64,000 bases of DNA from Psychrobacillus lasiicapitis (GCF_006861795.1 NZ_VDGH01000002.1:62001-126000), one strand, 5' to 3'. Shown: positions 36,491 through 45,090, counted from the first letter of the stretch. Translations and numbers: made by a program. Notes: generated by a model from the sequence alone, not told the origin.

Positions 36491-37927
36491 TTGAAATTTA
36501 ACAAATGGCTAATGACCGGATTAGTGTTGAGTGGATTGTGGATGACATCGGCACAGCCAACAAATGCCGAAGCAGATGCTTCTATTCAAAATGAAAGTAT
36601 TTACGATTTATATGTTGATCGTTATTTCAATAAAGTAATTACCAATGACTATGATGTAAATGCAAAAGACCCGAATGCATTTGCTGGTGGCGACTTTTTA
36701 GGAATTATCGAAAAAATGGACCATATTAAAGATATGGGTTTTACAACTATTTCTATTGGACCTGTTTTCGCAACAGAAACCTATGACGGTAAACGAGTAT
36801 TGGATTTTAATACATTAGAAAAACGTTTTGGAACACCGGAAGAATTCCAACTATTGATCAATGAAGCACATAAACATAATTTAAAGATTATGATTGAATT
36901 TCCGCTAAACAATTATAGCTTAAATCATATATGGAACGCAGAGGCAGACTGGATACTAAGCACAGACAATGATGTATTAACATTAGATTTGGAAAATGTA
37001 GAAGCACAACAAGCACTCATCAATACATTGGTCGAATTTGCAAATACATATGGTATTGATGGCGTAAAATTGTCCGAATTAAACGGAGCCCCAACCTCTT
37101 TTATTAACGAAATGATTACAACTGTAAAAGAAGTTCGCGATCCAATGTATGTGATTGCACTAGAGGAATCGGATGCAAACTTTGACGTCAACTATTCCGA
37201 AGAATTACAGGTAAATTTACGAAATGCTTTTAAAAATACAGATTTACCAACAGAAAGTATTGTGTCAACCAATTATAATGACTTACTTTTGATCGATGAT
37301 TTACATACGGAAAGATTTACTTACTATAGTGCGCTGGAAAATATGTTCCCACCTACTCGTATAAAAACAGCGCTTGGCGCAATGTTAACAATGCCTGGTG
37401 TGCCATATATGACATATGGAACCGAAATTGCGATGAATGGCCAAAATGCACAAGAAAGTCACCAAGTCATGAATTTCCGTGTAGATGAAGAGTTGATCGA
37501 GTATATTAAAGACATTAATTCCATTCGCAATAAATCGGAAACAATGCGCACTGGCAAAATCGAACTGCTAGAAAATGAAAATGGCTATATAGTGTATAAA
37601 CGTTATTCAGACGACGAACAATTCATTGTTGTTATTAATAATACAAGCCAAACGAAGCGTATTGATTTAACACAAGATATCGTTGGTGATAACAAAGAGC
37701 TTCGTGGATTATTTGAATCTGATATTGTTCGAGCAGATGATAATGGAGAATATAGATTAGTACTTGATCGGGAAATCGTAGAAGTCTATCAAGTAACCGA
37801 TCGTCATGGGTTAAACAAATCATATATTTTTGCAATGGCATTATCCTATATATTGTTCCTTGCCTTTTTAGTAATCGTATGGAAAAAAGGAAAGCAACGT
37901 AAAAACGAACAAACAAATAAGAAATAA
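36491..37927 (+). CDS. Membrane-anchored alpha-amylase-like protein, catalytically degenerate
   Basis: Protein of 478 residues, TTG start after AGAGGAGG. A signal peptide ends near NA-EA (residue 28), a GH13-type barrel fills about 38-330, a beta-rich domain follows, and a C-terminal helix (about 441-463) with a basic tail anchors it, leaving the barrel outside. The catalytic motifs are altered: in the second conserved region the Arg and nucleophile Asp positions read Lys193 and Ser195 (DGVKLSEL), the NHD of region four reads D270-L271-H272, and the region-one Asp and His read Glu136 and Asn141. Only a possible acid Glu225/226 remains. It is probably not a glycosidase and may bind glycans or protein partners. 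Confidence 0.85.
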   Translation: MKFNKWLMTGLVLSGLWMTSAQPTNAEADASIQNESIYDLYVDRYFNKVITNDYDVNAKDPNAFAGGDFLGIIEKMDHIKDMGFTTISIGPVFATETYDGKRVLDFNTLEKRFGTPEEFQLLINEAHKHNLKIMIEFPLNNYSLNHIWNAEADWILSTDNDVLTLDLENVEAQQALINTLVEFANTYGIDGVKLSELNGAPTSFINEMITTVKEVRDPMYVIALEESDANFDVNYSEELQVNLRNAFKNTDLPTESIVSTNYNDLLLIDDLHTERFTYYSALENMFPPTRIKTALGAMLTMPGVPYMTYGTEIAMNGQNAQESHQVMNFRVDEELIEYIKDINSIRNKSETMRTGKIELLENENGYIVYKRYSDDEQFIVVINNTSQTKRIDLTQDIVGDNKELRGLFESDIVRADDNGEYRLVLDREIVEVYQVTDRHGLNKSYIFAMALSYILFLAFLVIVWKKGKQRKNEQTNKK

Positions 37928-37931
37928 ATTA

Positions 37932-37981
37932 AAAACTGCTGCCTAAGTCCATTTGCGTCGGACGTAGACAGCAGTTTTTTG
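37932..37981 (+). terminator. Terminator after the amylase-like gene
   Basis: AAACTGCTG (37933-37941) pairs with CAGCAGTTT (37969-37977), then TTTG. Confidence 0.85.
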
Positions 37982-37982
37982 T

Positions 37983-38131
37983 CCCGCATTAACGGGCAGT
38001 AAGACTCCCACTTTCAGATTGAAGAAAGGCGATAAAGATAAGTGGGAGATCAACTGCCCGTAAAAGCCCGATTGGTTCAACTAACAATCAGTGGGGGATG
38101 AAGGCTCCCCACTGATTGAAGTCTCACTTTA
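37983..38131 (+). repeat. Hairpin-rich direct repeat R2, copy 1
   Basis: It begins CCCGCATTAACGGGCAGTAA and ends CTGATTGAAGTCTCACTTTA. Two hairpins are evident: ACGGGCAGT with ACTGCCCGT, enclosing CTCCCACTT with AAGTGGGAG; and CAATCAGTGGGG with CCCCACTGATTG. A second copy in the same orientation lies at 39902-40114, on the other side of two minus-strand genes. Confidence 0.85.
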
Positions 38132-38144
38132 TAAATTCGCTCTC

Positions 38145-38996
38145 TTAATCTAATTTATTTAAGAAGAATAATGCCAATGTGCCAGGTCCTGTATGTGCAG
38201 CAATCGTAGAACCAATCAGATATATTTCAATATTTTTTGGATTGAATTTTTCTTCTATCATTTGTTTTAAGGCAAGTGCTGTTTCCTCATCATCTCCATG
38301 ACTGATCGCAACCACTTGTTCATCTAAACGTTCGCCGCGTTCTTCCATCACTTCAATCATGCGTTTGATCACTTTTTTACGCCCACGAATTTTCTCAATA
38401 GGTACTAGCTTGCCTTCCTCCACGTGGAGAAGAGGTTTAATATTGAGTAAACCGCCGATAAAAGCACTTGCCTTGGAAACTCTTCCGCCTTGTGCTAAAT
38501 AATCTAAATCTTCCACGGTGAAGAGGTGCTCCATATGCTCGGCTTGAAACCTGATTTTTTCTTCAATCGTTTGTAAATCCAAACCTTGTGCTTTTAATCG
38601 TACTGACTCTTGTACTAGTAGGCCATAACCGAGAGATGCACATTTGGAGTCAATAATCGTTAACTTTAAATCGGGATAGGTTTCCATCACTTGTTCACGC
38701 ATCATAACAGCCGTGCTATACGTACCAGAAAGTGCTGATGAAAAGGCAACATACAATCCTTCTTCTCCAGATTTCGCTAATTCTTCAAACACTCGTAAAA
38801 AGTTTTCTGGTGAAGCTTGGGAAGTTTTTGGGTGGGCTCCTTTCCGAATCTCTTCGTATACTTGTTTCGAATCAATTCCGATAACATCCTCATATTCTTG
38901 CTCACCTATATGAACCCGTAGTGGGAACAATTCCACATGATGTTCTGCATAAAAAGATTTAGGCAAGTCGCAAGCACTGTCTGCAAATAATTTCAT
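38145..38996 (-). CDS. DegV family fatty-acid-binding protein (YitS-like)
   Basis: Protein of 283 residues with the DegV two-domain fold: MKLFADSACDLPKSF at the start, the TSQASPENF loop that contacts the lipid carboxylate (about 58-66), AFSSALSGTYSTA and the central TVEDLDYLAQGGRVSKA. DegV/FakB proteins present fatty acids to a FakA-type kinase. AGGGGGA precedes the ATG. It follows the HAD gene by 11 bp, so they form one transcript. B. subtilis yitS lies in the same group of genes. Confidence 0.88.
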   Translation of the reverse strand: MKLFADSACDLPKSFYAEHHVELFPLRVHIGEQEYEDVIGIDSKQVYEEIRKGAHPKTSQASPENFLRVFEELAKSGEEGLYVAFSSALSGTYSTAVMMREQVMETYPDLKLTIIDSKCASLGYGLLVQESVRLKAQGLDLQTIEEKIRFQAEHMEHLFTVEDLDYLAQGGRVSKASAFIGGLLNIKPLLHVEEGKLVPIEKIRGRKKVIKRMIEVMEERGERLDEQVVAISHGDDEETALALKQMIEEKFNPKNIEIYLIGSTIAAHTGPGTLALFFLNKLD

Positions 38997-39007
38997 TTTT
39001 TATCCCC

Positions 39008-39829
39008 CTAAAAAGCTATTTGCTTTAATTTTAATCTTTCTATTAGGAAATCAGCAATCCCGTCTTCATTGTTTGTTTTCGTTATTTCATTTGCAATATT
39101 TTGCAATGGTTTGATGGCATTTCCCATCGCAACCCCAACTCCAGCATACTCAATCATTTCCCAATCATTATCTTCATCACCAAAAGCTATGATTCGTTCT
39201 TTGGGGATATCCAAATAAGAAGAAACATGAGATAAGCCAACTGCTTTGTTTAAGCCGTGACGAACAATTTCAATCACATCCCACGGTGCGCCCCATCTAC
39301 GATGATCGATAACTTCTGCATGAACATCTCGTAAATGCTTGCGAACTAAATCGACCGAGTCTTCCTCTGCATGGATAAGTAAACTCGTAGGATCTTTTTG
39401 TAAAATAGTACGTAAATCACCGGTTGTAACATTAGGATTGCCCAATGCAAATGCAGACATCATCTGTTCGTCGTGATAATGTAAGTAAACGTCATCGAGC
39501 ACTTCTGCAAGCATGTTTTTAATGGAGTAGCTTTCTACAGCCTCCACTACTTCTTTTACAACATTCAACTCGATCGGTTTATGTACAGTTTGCCATGACT
39601 TATTCATTGGATGATGTACAAATGCTCCGTTAAAATTGACGATTGGCGTAGTTAAACCAAGCTCCTTATAATACATTTCACTCGATCTGTACGGTCTTCC
39701 AGTTGCAATCATGACTTCATGGCCTTCTTCTTTTGCTTGAAGCAGTGTATTTTTCGTTTTGTTTGAAATAACCTTTTCATCTGTCAATAAAGTTCCATCT
39801 AAATCTAATACTATTAAATGACGTTGCAA
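39008..39829 (-). CDS. Cof-type HAD hydrolase (YitU-like)
   Basis: Phosphatase of 273 residues, TTG start after GGGAG. HAD motif I is DLDGTLLTDE (about residues 9-18), motif II TGRP (about 43), motif III lysine is in the LNKAVGL stretch and motif IV is GDEDNDWEMIEYAGVGVAMGNA. The C2-type cap fills about 85-190. Members dephosphorylate small sugar or cofactor phosphates; the substrate is unknown. It is the first gene of a minus-strand pair with degV, flanked on both sides by copies of repeat R2. Confidence 0.88.
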   Translation of the reverse strand: MQRHLIVLDLDGTLLTDEKVISNKTKNTLLQAKEEGHEVMIATGRPYRSSEMYYKELGLTTPIVNFNGAFVHHPMNKSWQTVHKPIELNVVKEVVEAVESYSIKNMLAEVLDDVYLHYHDEQMMSAFALGNPNVTTGDLRTILQKDPTSLLIHAEEDSVDLVRKHLRDVHAEVIDHRRWGAPWDVIEIVRHGLNKAVGLSHVSSYLDIPKERIIAFGDEDNDWEMIEYAGVGVAMGNAIKPLQNIANEITKTNNEDGIADFLIERLKLKQIAF

Positions 39830-39901
39830 TTGAAAAACTCCCTTCTATTCTTATATAAAGTGTATCGTGTTCACAGAGGAAGGTCAAAATGTATAGTTTA
39901 C

Positions 39902-40114
39902 CCCGCATTAACGGGCAGTAAATTTCCCACTTTAAGATTTAAGGGAAGCTAAAAGATAAGTGGGATATCAACTGCCCGTAAAAGCCCGATGAAATGATCC
40001 CAGACTAAGTACGCAACATCGTGTTGCAACGTCTGCGTGACCCACATCGTGTGTGACACAACTAACAATCAGTGGAGGATGAAAAAAACCTCCACTGATT
40101 GAAGTTTCACTTTA
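39902..40114 (+). repeat. Hairpin-rich direct repeat R2, copy 2 with extra module
   Basis: It shares the ends and both hairpins of copy 1 at 37983-38131. The second hairpin reads CAATCAGTGGAGG with CCTCCACTGATTG, so the stem is kept by paired changes relative to copy 1. Between the hairpins copy 2 carries about 65 extra bases with a GCAACATCGTGTTGC palindrome near 40013-40027, where copy 1 has about ten. The rest of the 351-bp spacer holds a TTGAAA/TAATAT promoter candidate near 40130-40157 for the next gene. Confidence 0.85.
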
Positions 40115-40180
40115 AGCTTTTTGTAAATTTTGAAATGCTTTGTTAGAATAATAATATATCCAAAAAGGTGGGGGAAGTAA

Positions 40181-40939
40181 ATGATTGTACAACAAGAATG
40201 CTGGCGTAATATTCCTTTATTACATATTTATCATGAAGAAACGCAAAATAATGCACCAATCGTCCTTTTTCTACACGGTTTTGAAAGCGCAAAAGAGCAT
40301 AATCTCCACTACGCATATCAATTAGTGCATGATGGATGTCGTGTCATTTTACCGGATGCGCACTTACACGGAGAACGCGATGAGCAATTAGACCAGGTCG
40401 AGATTAGCCTGCGTTTTTGGGAAACGGTATTAACCTCTATTGAGGAAGTTGGTATATTACGGGAAGAGCTGCAAAAACGTGGCTATTTAACCAACCAGAA
40501 AATCGGAATTGCTGGAACTTCAATGGGTGGTATCACAACACTTGGATGCTTGACTGCTTATCCTTGGATAGACGCTGCGGTTATCTTAATGGGAACGCCA
40601 GGTTATGTTGAGCTAGCGAAAGCACAGATGGCACAAGTGGAGCAAAAAGGTTTTCAAATACCATTAAATGCGGAAGAAAGAAAAGATATGCTTGATACTT
40701 TAGCTAGGTTTGATGCAACCAATCAAATGGAAAAACTAAGTGGCAAGTCGCTGTTTTTCTGGCACGGGGAAAAGGATCCAGTTGTACCTTTTGCACCTAC
40801 TGCTCAATTCATTAAAACTTTTGAAGAAGAGTATGGTGACCAAACTATAGAATTCGTGAGAGAAAAATCAGCAGGACATGCAGTATCTCGCAAAGGAATG
40901 CTAGCCGCCACGAAATGGCTTGCAAACAGTTTGGCATAA
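40181..40939 (+). CDS. yitV: Alpha/beta hydrolase, YitV-like esterase
   Basis: Serine hydrolase of 252 residues, close in length to B. subtilis YitV. The fold is shown by FLHGFESAKEHN (oxyanion region, about 30-41), the nucleophile elbow GTSMGG (Ser about 110), the acid in HGEKDPVVP and the histidine in AGHAVSR. AAAGGTGGGGGA precedes the ATG. The natural substrate is unknown. It is followed by yitW as in B. subtilis. Confidence 0.85.
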   Translation: MIVQQECWRNIPLLHIYHEETQNNAPIVLFLHGFESAKEHNLHYAYQLVHDGCRVILPDAHLHGERDEQLDQVEISLRFWETVLTSIEEVGILREELQKRGYLTNQKIGIAGTSMGGITTLGCLTAYPWIDAAVILMGTPGYVELAKAQMAQVEQKGFQIPLNAEERKDMLDTLARFDATNQMEKLSGKSLFFWHGEKDPVVPFAPTAQFIKTFEEEYGDQTIEFVREKSAGHAVSRKGMLAATKWLANSLA

Positions 40940-40987
40940 GTACACTTGTTTGTTATGATGAATGAAAGTGATAAAGGAGGAATTCAA

Positions 40988-41296
40988 ATGGATCAAGATA
41001 TGAAAGACAGCATGATGGCTGCATTAGAAAATGTAATTGACCCTGAGTTGGGCGTTGATATTGTCAATTTAGGTTTAGTATATGATGTAGATTTGACAGA
41101 AGAAGGTACGGCAAACGTTACAATGACGCTAACTTCTATCGGTTGCCCAATGGGTCCGATGATTGTAGACCAAGTCAAAACAGCGCTTGGTGAATTGCCA
41201 GAAGTAAAAGAAACGGAAGTAAACATCGTCTTCAACCCACCATGGTCAAGAGAAAACATGTCAAGATACGCAAAAATCGCTCTTGGTATTAGATAA
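40988..41296 (+). CDS. yitW: DUF59/MIP18 family iron-sulfur assembly protein, YitW-like
   Basis: Small protein of 102 residues, the same length as B. subtilis YitW. ATG 40988 follows AAAGGAGGAATT. The domain shows VIDPELGVDIVNLGLVYD near the start, LTSIGCPMGPMI with the conserved cysteine (about residue 57), and VFNPPWSRENMS near the end. SufT-type proteins help maturate iron-sulfur proteins. It sits 48 bp after yitV and before a terminator. Confidence 0.9.
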   Translation: MDQDMKDSMMAALENVIDPELGVDIVNLGLVYDVDLTEEGTANVTMTLTSIGCPMGPMIVDQVKTALGELPEVKETEVNIVFNPPWSRENMSRYAKIALGIR

Positions 41297-41302
41297 CTAT
41301 AG

Positions 41303-41343
41303 AAAAAGCGCAAGGCATCCCATTGATCGTCTTGCGCTTTTTT
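41303..41343 (+). terminator. Intrinsic terminator after yitW
   Basis: AAAGCGCAAG (41305-41314) pairs with CTTGCGCTTT (41331-41340), then TTT. Confidence 0.9.
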
Positions 41344-41381
41344 GATGGAATAAAAGTATTTTTTCAGGAGATAAATGGTGC

Positions 41382-41641
41382 AGGGCAACTAGATTGTGTT
41401 AAAGGCGACCAATTCCACGGTAAGAGCAACCAGATGTGTGGGGAGAACAACCAATCTAACAACGAGCCGATTTCAATAAAGTCAATAAACTTCTAGAGAG
41501 ATGGCATGAAAACTGTCGTTTTAGCGGGAAAAAATGTCAAAGGGCAATCAGATTGTGATGAAAGCAACCACTTCAGGGACTAGAGCAACCAATTCCTCCA
41601 CGAAAGCAACCAACTCCTCAACAAAAGCAACCAAAGCCAAA
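41382..41641 (+). repeat. Array D: GCAACCAA-type 21-bp repeat in two blocks
   Basis: The core AAAGCAACCAATTC and variants have their GC position at 41385, 41405, 41426 and 41447 (block 1) and at 41544, 41564, 41585, 41606 and 41627 (block 2), spacings of 20-21 bp. Both blocks start with a variant unit containing AGATTGTG, so the whole block seems duplicated about 159 bp apart. The array fills most of the 387-bp gap between convergent yitW and fnr; no gene is seen there. Confidence 0.82.
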
Positions 41642-41643
41642 TC

Positions 41644-41680
41644 AAAAAGCACTTTCCATGCCAACGCATGAAAAGTGCCT
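41644..41680 (-). terminator. Terminator of fnr
   Basis: On the minus strand GGCACTTTTCATGC pairs with GCATGGAAAGTGCT, followed by TTTTTG. Confidence 0.85.
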
Positions 41681-41683
41681 TAT

Positions 41684-42367
41684 TTAATCAATGCGACAAA
41701 TATGGAGTGGACAATTATCGCATTCTACTTCGGTACGTAAAAATTGGAGATCATGTACTGTGATAATTCCTTTGACAAAAGAAATGATGCCAAGCTTTTT
41801 TAAATCATTTAGCATACGATTGACTACTTCTCGGCTTGTTGCACAAAAATTTGCTAGTTCTTGATTTGTTAAGGTATAGTCGATTACCACGCTACCGTCC
41901 GTTTGTTCTACTCCATATGTGTTTGTAAGACGGATTAACGTGGAGTAAAGAGCACCTTTTTTGCCATGCAACAATAAGTCTCTAAAGCGAGTTTCATTTT
42001 TTAGGTTATGTGTTTGAATAACCTTCATCCACTCCATTATTAGCAAAGAAGAGGAGGATAAAAGTTTCTCTAGCTGCTCACGGGGTATTACTAATAAGTG
42101 AGTGGGTTCATTCGTATGTGCTGAAACGGAATGATAAATAACTTCGCAAAAAACAGCGGTTTCCCCGATAAAAGTATTTGGACCGGCAATACGAATTGTT
42201 AACACTTGACCACTTTCTGTATCTTTCGTTATTTTGACAGAGCCCGACTGGATAAGATAGACATCCTCTGAACGTTCTCCTTCTAGGAAAACAGGGCGAT
42301 TTTTTTCTATTTTATGAATGGAACCAAATTGCTCAAATAATGAATAAATACCTTGGGGTGCGTTCAT
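41684..42367 (-). CDS. fnr: Oxygen-sensing regulator Fnr, Bacillus type
   Basis: Crp/Fnr family regulator of 227 residues: cyclic-nucleotide-type beta barrel (about 10-110), dimer helix, and a winged helix with ELANFCATSREVVNRML as recognition helix. The C terminus carries CDNCPLHIC, giving Cys216, Cys219 and Cys224 in a C-x2-C-x4-C pattern. B. subtilis Fnr binds its 4Fe-4S cluster with Cys227, Cys230, Cys235 and Asp141; the eleven-residue offset puts Asp130 (RFRDLLLHG) here at the fourth-ligand place. Target genes such as narK are not in the window. It is divergent from clpB. Confidence 0.87.
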   Translation of the reverse strand: MNAPQGIYSLFEQFGSIHKIEKNRPVFLEGERSEDVYLIQSGSVKITKDTESGQVLTIRIAGPNTFIGETAVFCEVIYHSVSAHTNEPTHLLVIPREQLEKLLSSSSLLIMEWMKVIQTHNLKNETRFRDLLLHGKKGALYSTLIRLTNTYGVEQTDGSVVIDYTLTNQELANFCATSREVVNRMLNDLKKLGIISFVKGIITVHDLQFLRTEVECDNCPLHICRID

Positions 42368-42442
42368 ATAAAATCACAACCTTCCCTTCGATAATTTTAT
42401 AATAGCATATTCCCTAAAAGTATTTACCTTAAATCACTTTTC

Positions 42443-42495
42443 TTTACAAATTTGAATGAAAGATATTATAATTGAATTAGTCAAAGAAGGTCAAA
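42443..42495 (+). promoter_or_regulatory. clpB promoter with CtsR operator
   Basis: TTTACA (42443-42448), 18 bp, TATAAT (42467-42472), then AGTCAAA-GAA-GGTCAAA (42479-42495), the tandem heptad recognised by CtsR, the class III heat shock repressor. The operator covers the transcription start, a typical repressing position. The upstream in-frame ATG at 42456 is inside this promoter, so it is not the translation start. Confidence 0.88.
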
Positions 42496-42521
42496 CAATT
42501 TCAGTAAGGAGATGTTTGGTT

Positions 42522-44648
42522 ATGCAAATGAAACAACAAGATGAAAAAACACCTTTAGAAACGTATGGACGTAACTTAGTTACTGCTGTGAAAGAAGGAA
42601 AAATGGATCCTGTAATTGGACGAGATCAAGAGATTCGGGATGTCATTAGAATATTATCAAGAAAAACAAAAAATAACCCAGTGTTAATAGGAGAACCAGG
42701 TGTTGGTAAAACAGCAATTGTGGAAGGATTAGCACAACGTATCGTTCGAAAAGACGTACCGGAAGGGTTAAAGGATAAAGAAATTTTCGAGCTTGATATG
42801 AGCTCACTGATTGCTGGTGCAAAGTATCGCGGGGAATTCGAAGAGCGTCTGCAAGCTGTCTTAAAGCAAGTAAAAGAGAGCGAAGGACAAATTATTTTAT
42901 TCATCGACGAAATCCATACTATTGTCGGTGCTGGTAAAACTGATGGGGCAATGGATGCAGGTAATATGTTAAAACCTATGCTTGCTCGTGGTGAACTGCA
43001 TTGTATAGGTGCTACGACCTTAGATGAATATCGCATGTATATCGAAAAAGATCCTGCGCTTGAAAGACGATTCCAACAAGTATTAGTTCGTGAACCTTCT
43101 GTTGAAGACACCGTTTCTATTTTACGGGGATTAAAAGAACGCTTTGAATTGCATCATGGTGTACGTATTCATGACCGCGCAATTGTTGCAGCAGCGGAGC
43201 TTTCGAATCGATATATTACAGAAAGATTTTTGCCAGATAAAGCAATTGACCTTGTAGACGAAGCGTGTGCAATGATTCGAACAGAAATTGATTCAATGCC
43301 ACAAGAGCTTGATGAAGTGACGAGAAAAATGATGCAACTACAAATTGAAGAGCAAGCACTCATGAAAGAAAAAGACGCAGCAAGTCAAAAACGCCTAGAA
43401 ATATTGCGTGAAGACTTAAAAGAGCTCGAGCAATCTTCCAGCGAAATGAGCAATAAATGGAAAGAAGAAAAAGAATCTATTCAAGTCATTCAACAAAAAC
43501 GTGAAGAATTAGACCGTTATCGTCGAGAGCTAGAAGATGCGGAAAATAAATATGATTTAAACAAAGCAGCTGAACTGCGACACGGTAAAATTCCGACATT
43601 AGAAAAAGAATTACATGCATATGAGCAACAAGTAAACGATGATACAAGTAATCGATTATTACGTGAAGAAGTAACAGGAGAAGAAATAGCCTCTATCGTT
43701 TCAAGATGGACAGGAATTCCTGTAACAAAACTAGTAGAAGGAGAACGTGAAAAACTGCTCCGTTTAAAAGAGACACTTGGAGAAAGAGTAGTCGGTCAAG
43801 ACAAAGCGGTTCAATTAGTAACGGAAGCAGTTTGGCGTGCAAGAGCAGGCATTAAAGACCCACATAAACCAATTGGTTCTTTCTTATTTTTAGGTCCGAC
43901 TGGTGTGGGGAAAACGGAGCTAGCGAAGTCACTTGCGGCTAATCTATTTGATTCGGAAGAGCACTTTATCCGCATTGATATGTCAGAGTATATGGAAAAA
44001 CACAGTGTTTCTCGACTAGTTGGAGCGCCTCCTGGTTATATTGGCTATGAAGAAGGCGGTCAATTAACCGAAGCCGTACGTAGAAATCCATATTCAGTTG
44101 TACTTCTGGATGAGATTGAAAAAGCACATCCAGATGTTGCAAATATTTTATTGCAATTAATGGATGACGGAAGAATTACAGATAGCCAAGGACGAATCGT
44201 AAACTTTACAAATACAATTGTTATCTTAACCTCTAATATCGGCTCACAATATTTAGCAAATACAACAGGTGTTGTCGGTGAAGAGGAAGAGACATTAGTA
44301 ATGACAGCTCTACGTGAACATTTCAAACCAGAGCTACTAAACCGTATGGATGACATTATTATGTTCCATTCATTAACTACGCATCATTTTGAAAAAATTG
44401 CAGAGAAATATGTGAAACAGTTGCAAAACCGTTTACTGGAACAAGAAATTACCTTACAAGTAGATAACTCAGTTATTAAGTGGATTGTAGAAGAGGGTAC
44501 AGATGCGGCGTTTGGTGCGAGACCATTAAAACGATTTATCCAACGTAATTTGGAAACGGCCGTAGCAAAACTGTTAATCGGGGGTTCTGTACTTCCAGGC
44601 GGAACAGTAGTTGCTTCAATAGAAGATGGAGAACTGATCATTAAGTAG
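42522..44648 (+). CDS. clpB: ClpB-type disaggregase lacking the N-terminal domain
   Basis: Hexameric AAA+ chaperone of 708 residues. AAGGAG (42506-42511) sets the start at ATG 42522 (or 42528). The first AAA+ module begins almost at once ([11 protein letters not shown]; Walker A GEPGVGKT about 62-69; [12 protein letters not shown]). A long coiled-coil M domain (about 280-400, ending [12 protein letters not shown]) marks it as ClpB, not ClpC or ClpE. The second module has [12 protein letters not shown] and RPLKRFIQ. Full ClpB is about 860 residues; the usual N-terminal domain of about 145 is absent, and the upstream DNA is the promoter, so this is not a start-site error. No ClpP-binding loop (IGF/LGF) is apparent. 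Confidence 0.88.
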   Translation: MQMKQQDEKTPLETYGRNLVTAVKEGKMDPVIGRDQEIRDVIRILSRKTKNNPVLIGEPGVGKTAIVEGLAQRIVRKDVPEGLKDKEIFELDMSSLIAGAKYRGEFEERLQAVLKQVKESEGQIILFIDEIHTIVGAGKTDGAMDAGNMLKPMLARGELHCIGATTLDEYRMYIEKDPALERRFQQVLVREPSVEDTVSILRGLKERFELHHGVRIHDRAIVAAAELSNRYITERFLPDKAIDLVDEACAMIRTEIDSMPQELDEVTRKMMQLQIEEQALMKEKDAASQKRLEILREDLKELEQSSSEMSNKWKEEKESIQVIQQKREELDRYRRELEDAENKYDLNKAAELRHGKIPTLEKELHAYEQQVNDDTSNRLLREEVTGEEIASIVSRWTGIPVTKLVEGEREKLLRLKETLGERVVGQDKAVQLVTEAVWRARAGIKDPHKPIGSFLFLGPTGVGKTELAKSLAANLFDSEEHFIRIDMSEYMEKHSVSRLVGAPPGYIGYEEGGQLTEAVRRNPYSVVLLDEIEKAHPDVANILLQLMDDGRITDSQGRIVNFTNTIVILTSNIGSQYLANTTGVVGEEEETLVMTALREHFKPELLNRMDDIIMFHSLTTHHFEKIAEKYVKQLQNRLLEQEITLQVDNSVIKWIVEEGTDAAFGARPLKRFIQRNLETAVAKLLIGGSVLPGGTVVASIEDGELIIK

Positions 44649-44702
44649 TTCATTTATCTTTCCATCAAAGGTTCTTTATAAAAATGTTATATTTGAACAT
44701 AT

Positions 44703-44736
44703 AAAAACAGCTCCCAATTTCAGGAGCTGTTTTTTA
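44703..44736. terminator. Bidirectional terminator between clpB and a small membrane gene
   Basis: AAAAACAGCTCC pairs with GGAGCTGTTTTTT; A and T runs on both sides serve both convergent genes. Confidence 0.85.
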
Positions 44737-44922
44737 GTGTTGTTCTTTTGGAAGTGGATCGTTTGGAATAATTGCCGTAATGATAAAGATCATGATAGCA
44801 ACTGGTATTGACATAATAAGCCCATCTTTAAACACGAATTCTACATTTTGTACAGAACTTACTACGTAATTTAACATAGTAACTAAAATAGCTGACCAAA
44901 TAAACGTCATAATATAATGCAT
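44734..44922 (-). CDS. Small membrane protein, DUF2929 (YjzD-like)
   Basis: Protein of 62 residues with two predicted helices and a PNDPLPKEQH tail typical of the DUF2929 family. GAGGTGAAAATAC precedes the ATG. It is divergent from fabH, where B. subtilis also has small yjz genes. Function unknown. The family name is from memory of the pattern. Confidence 0.7.
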   Translation of the reverse strand: MHYIMTFIWSAILVTMLNYVVSSVQNVEFVFKDGLIMSIPVAIMIFIITAIIPNDPLPKEQH

Positions 44923-45016
44923 GTATTTTCACCTCAGAAGCTAATTTTTACTTATATTTATCATATCACAATGAAAGGCTTTTACAAAAGAATATTTGAA
45001 TTATGAAAGTCTATTG

Positions 45017-45061
45017 TTGAAAATTGTACATAAATTCGTTATTATTAATACCAGGTACTAA
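45017..45061 (+). promoter_or_regulatory. fabH promoter with FapR operator
   Basis: TTGAAA (45017-45022), 17 bp, TATTAT (45040-45045). Overlapping the -10 end is TTAATACCAGGTACTAA (45045-45061); its complement TTAGTACCTGGTATTAA fits the FapR box TTAGTACCTGnTACTAA closely. FapR represses fatty acid synthesis genes until malonyl-CoA releases it. Confidence 0.88.
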
Positions 45062-45090
45062 TAATAGATTATAAGAAAAGGGGAACTTTC

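Noticed and set aside
42456-42521. Upstream start for clpB
   Set aside because: It lies within the -10 and CtsR operator region, before any plausible transcript start.
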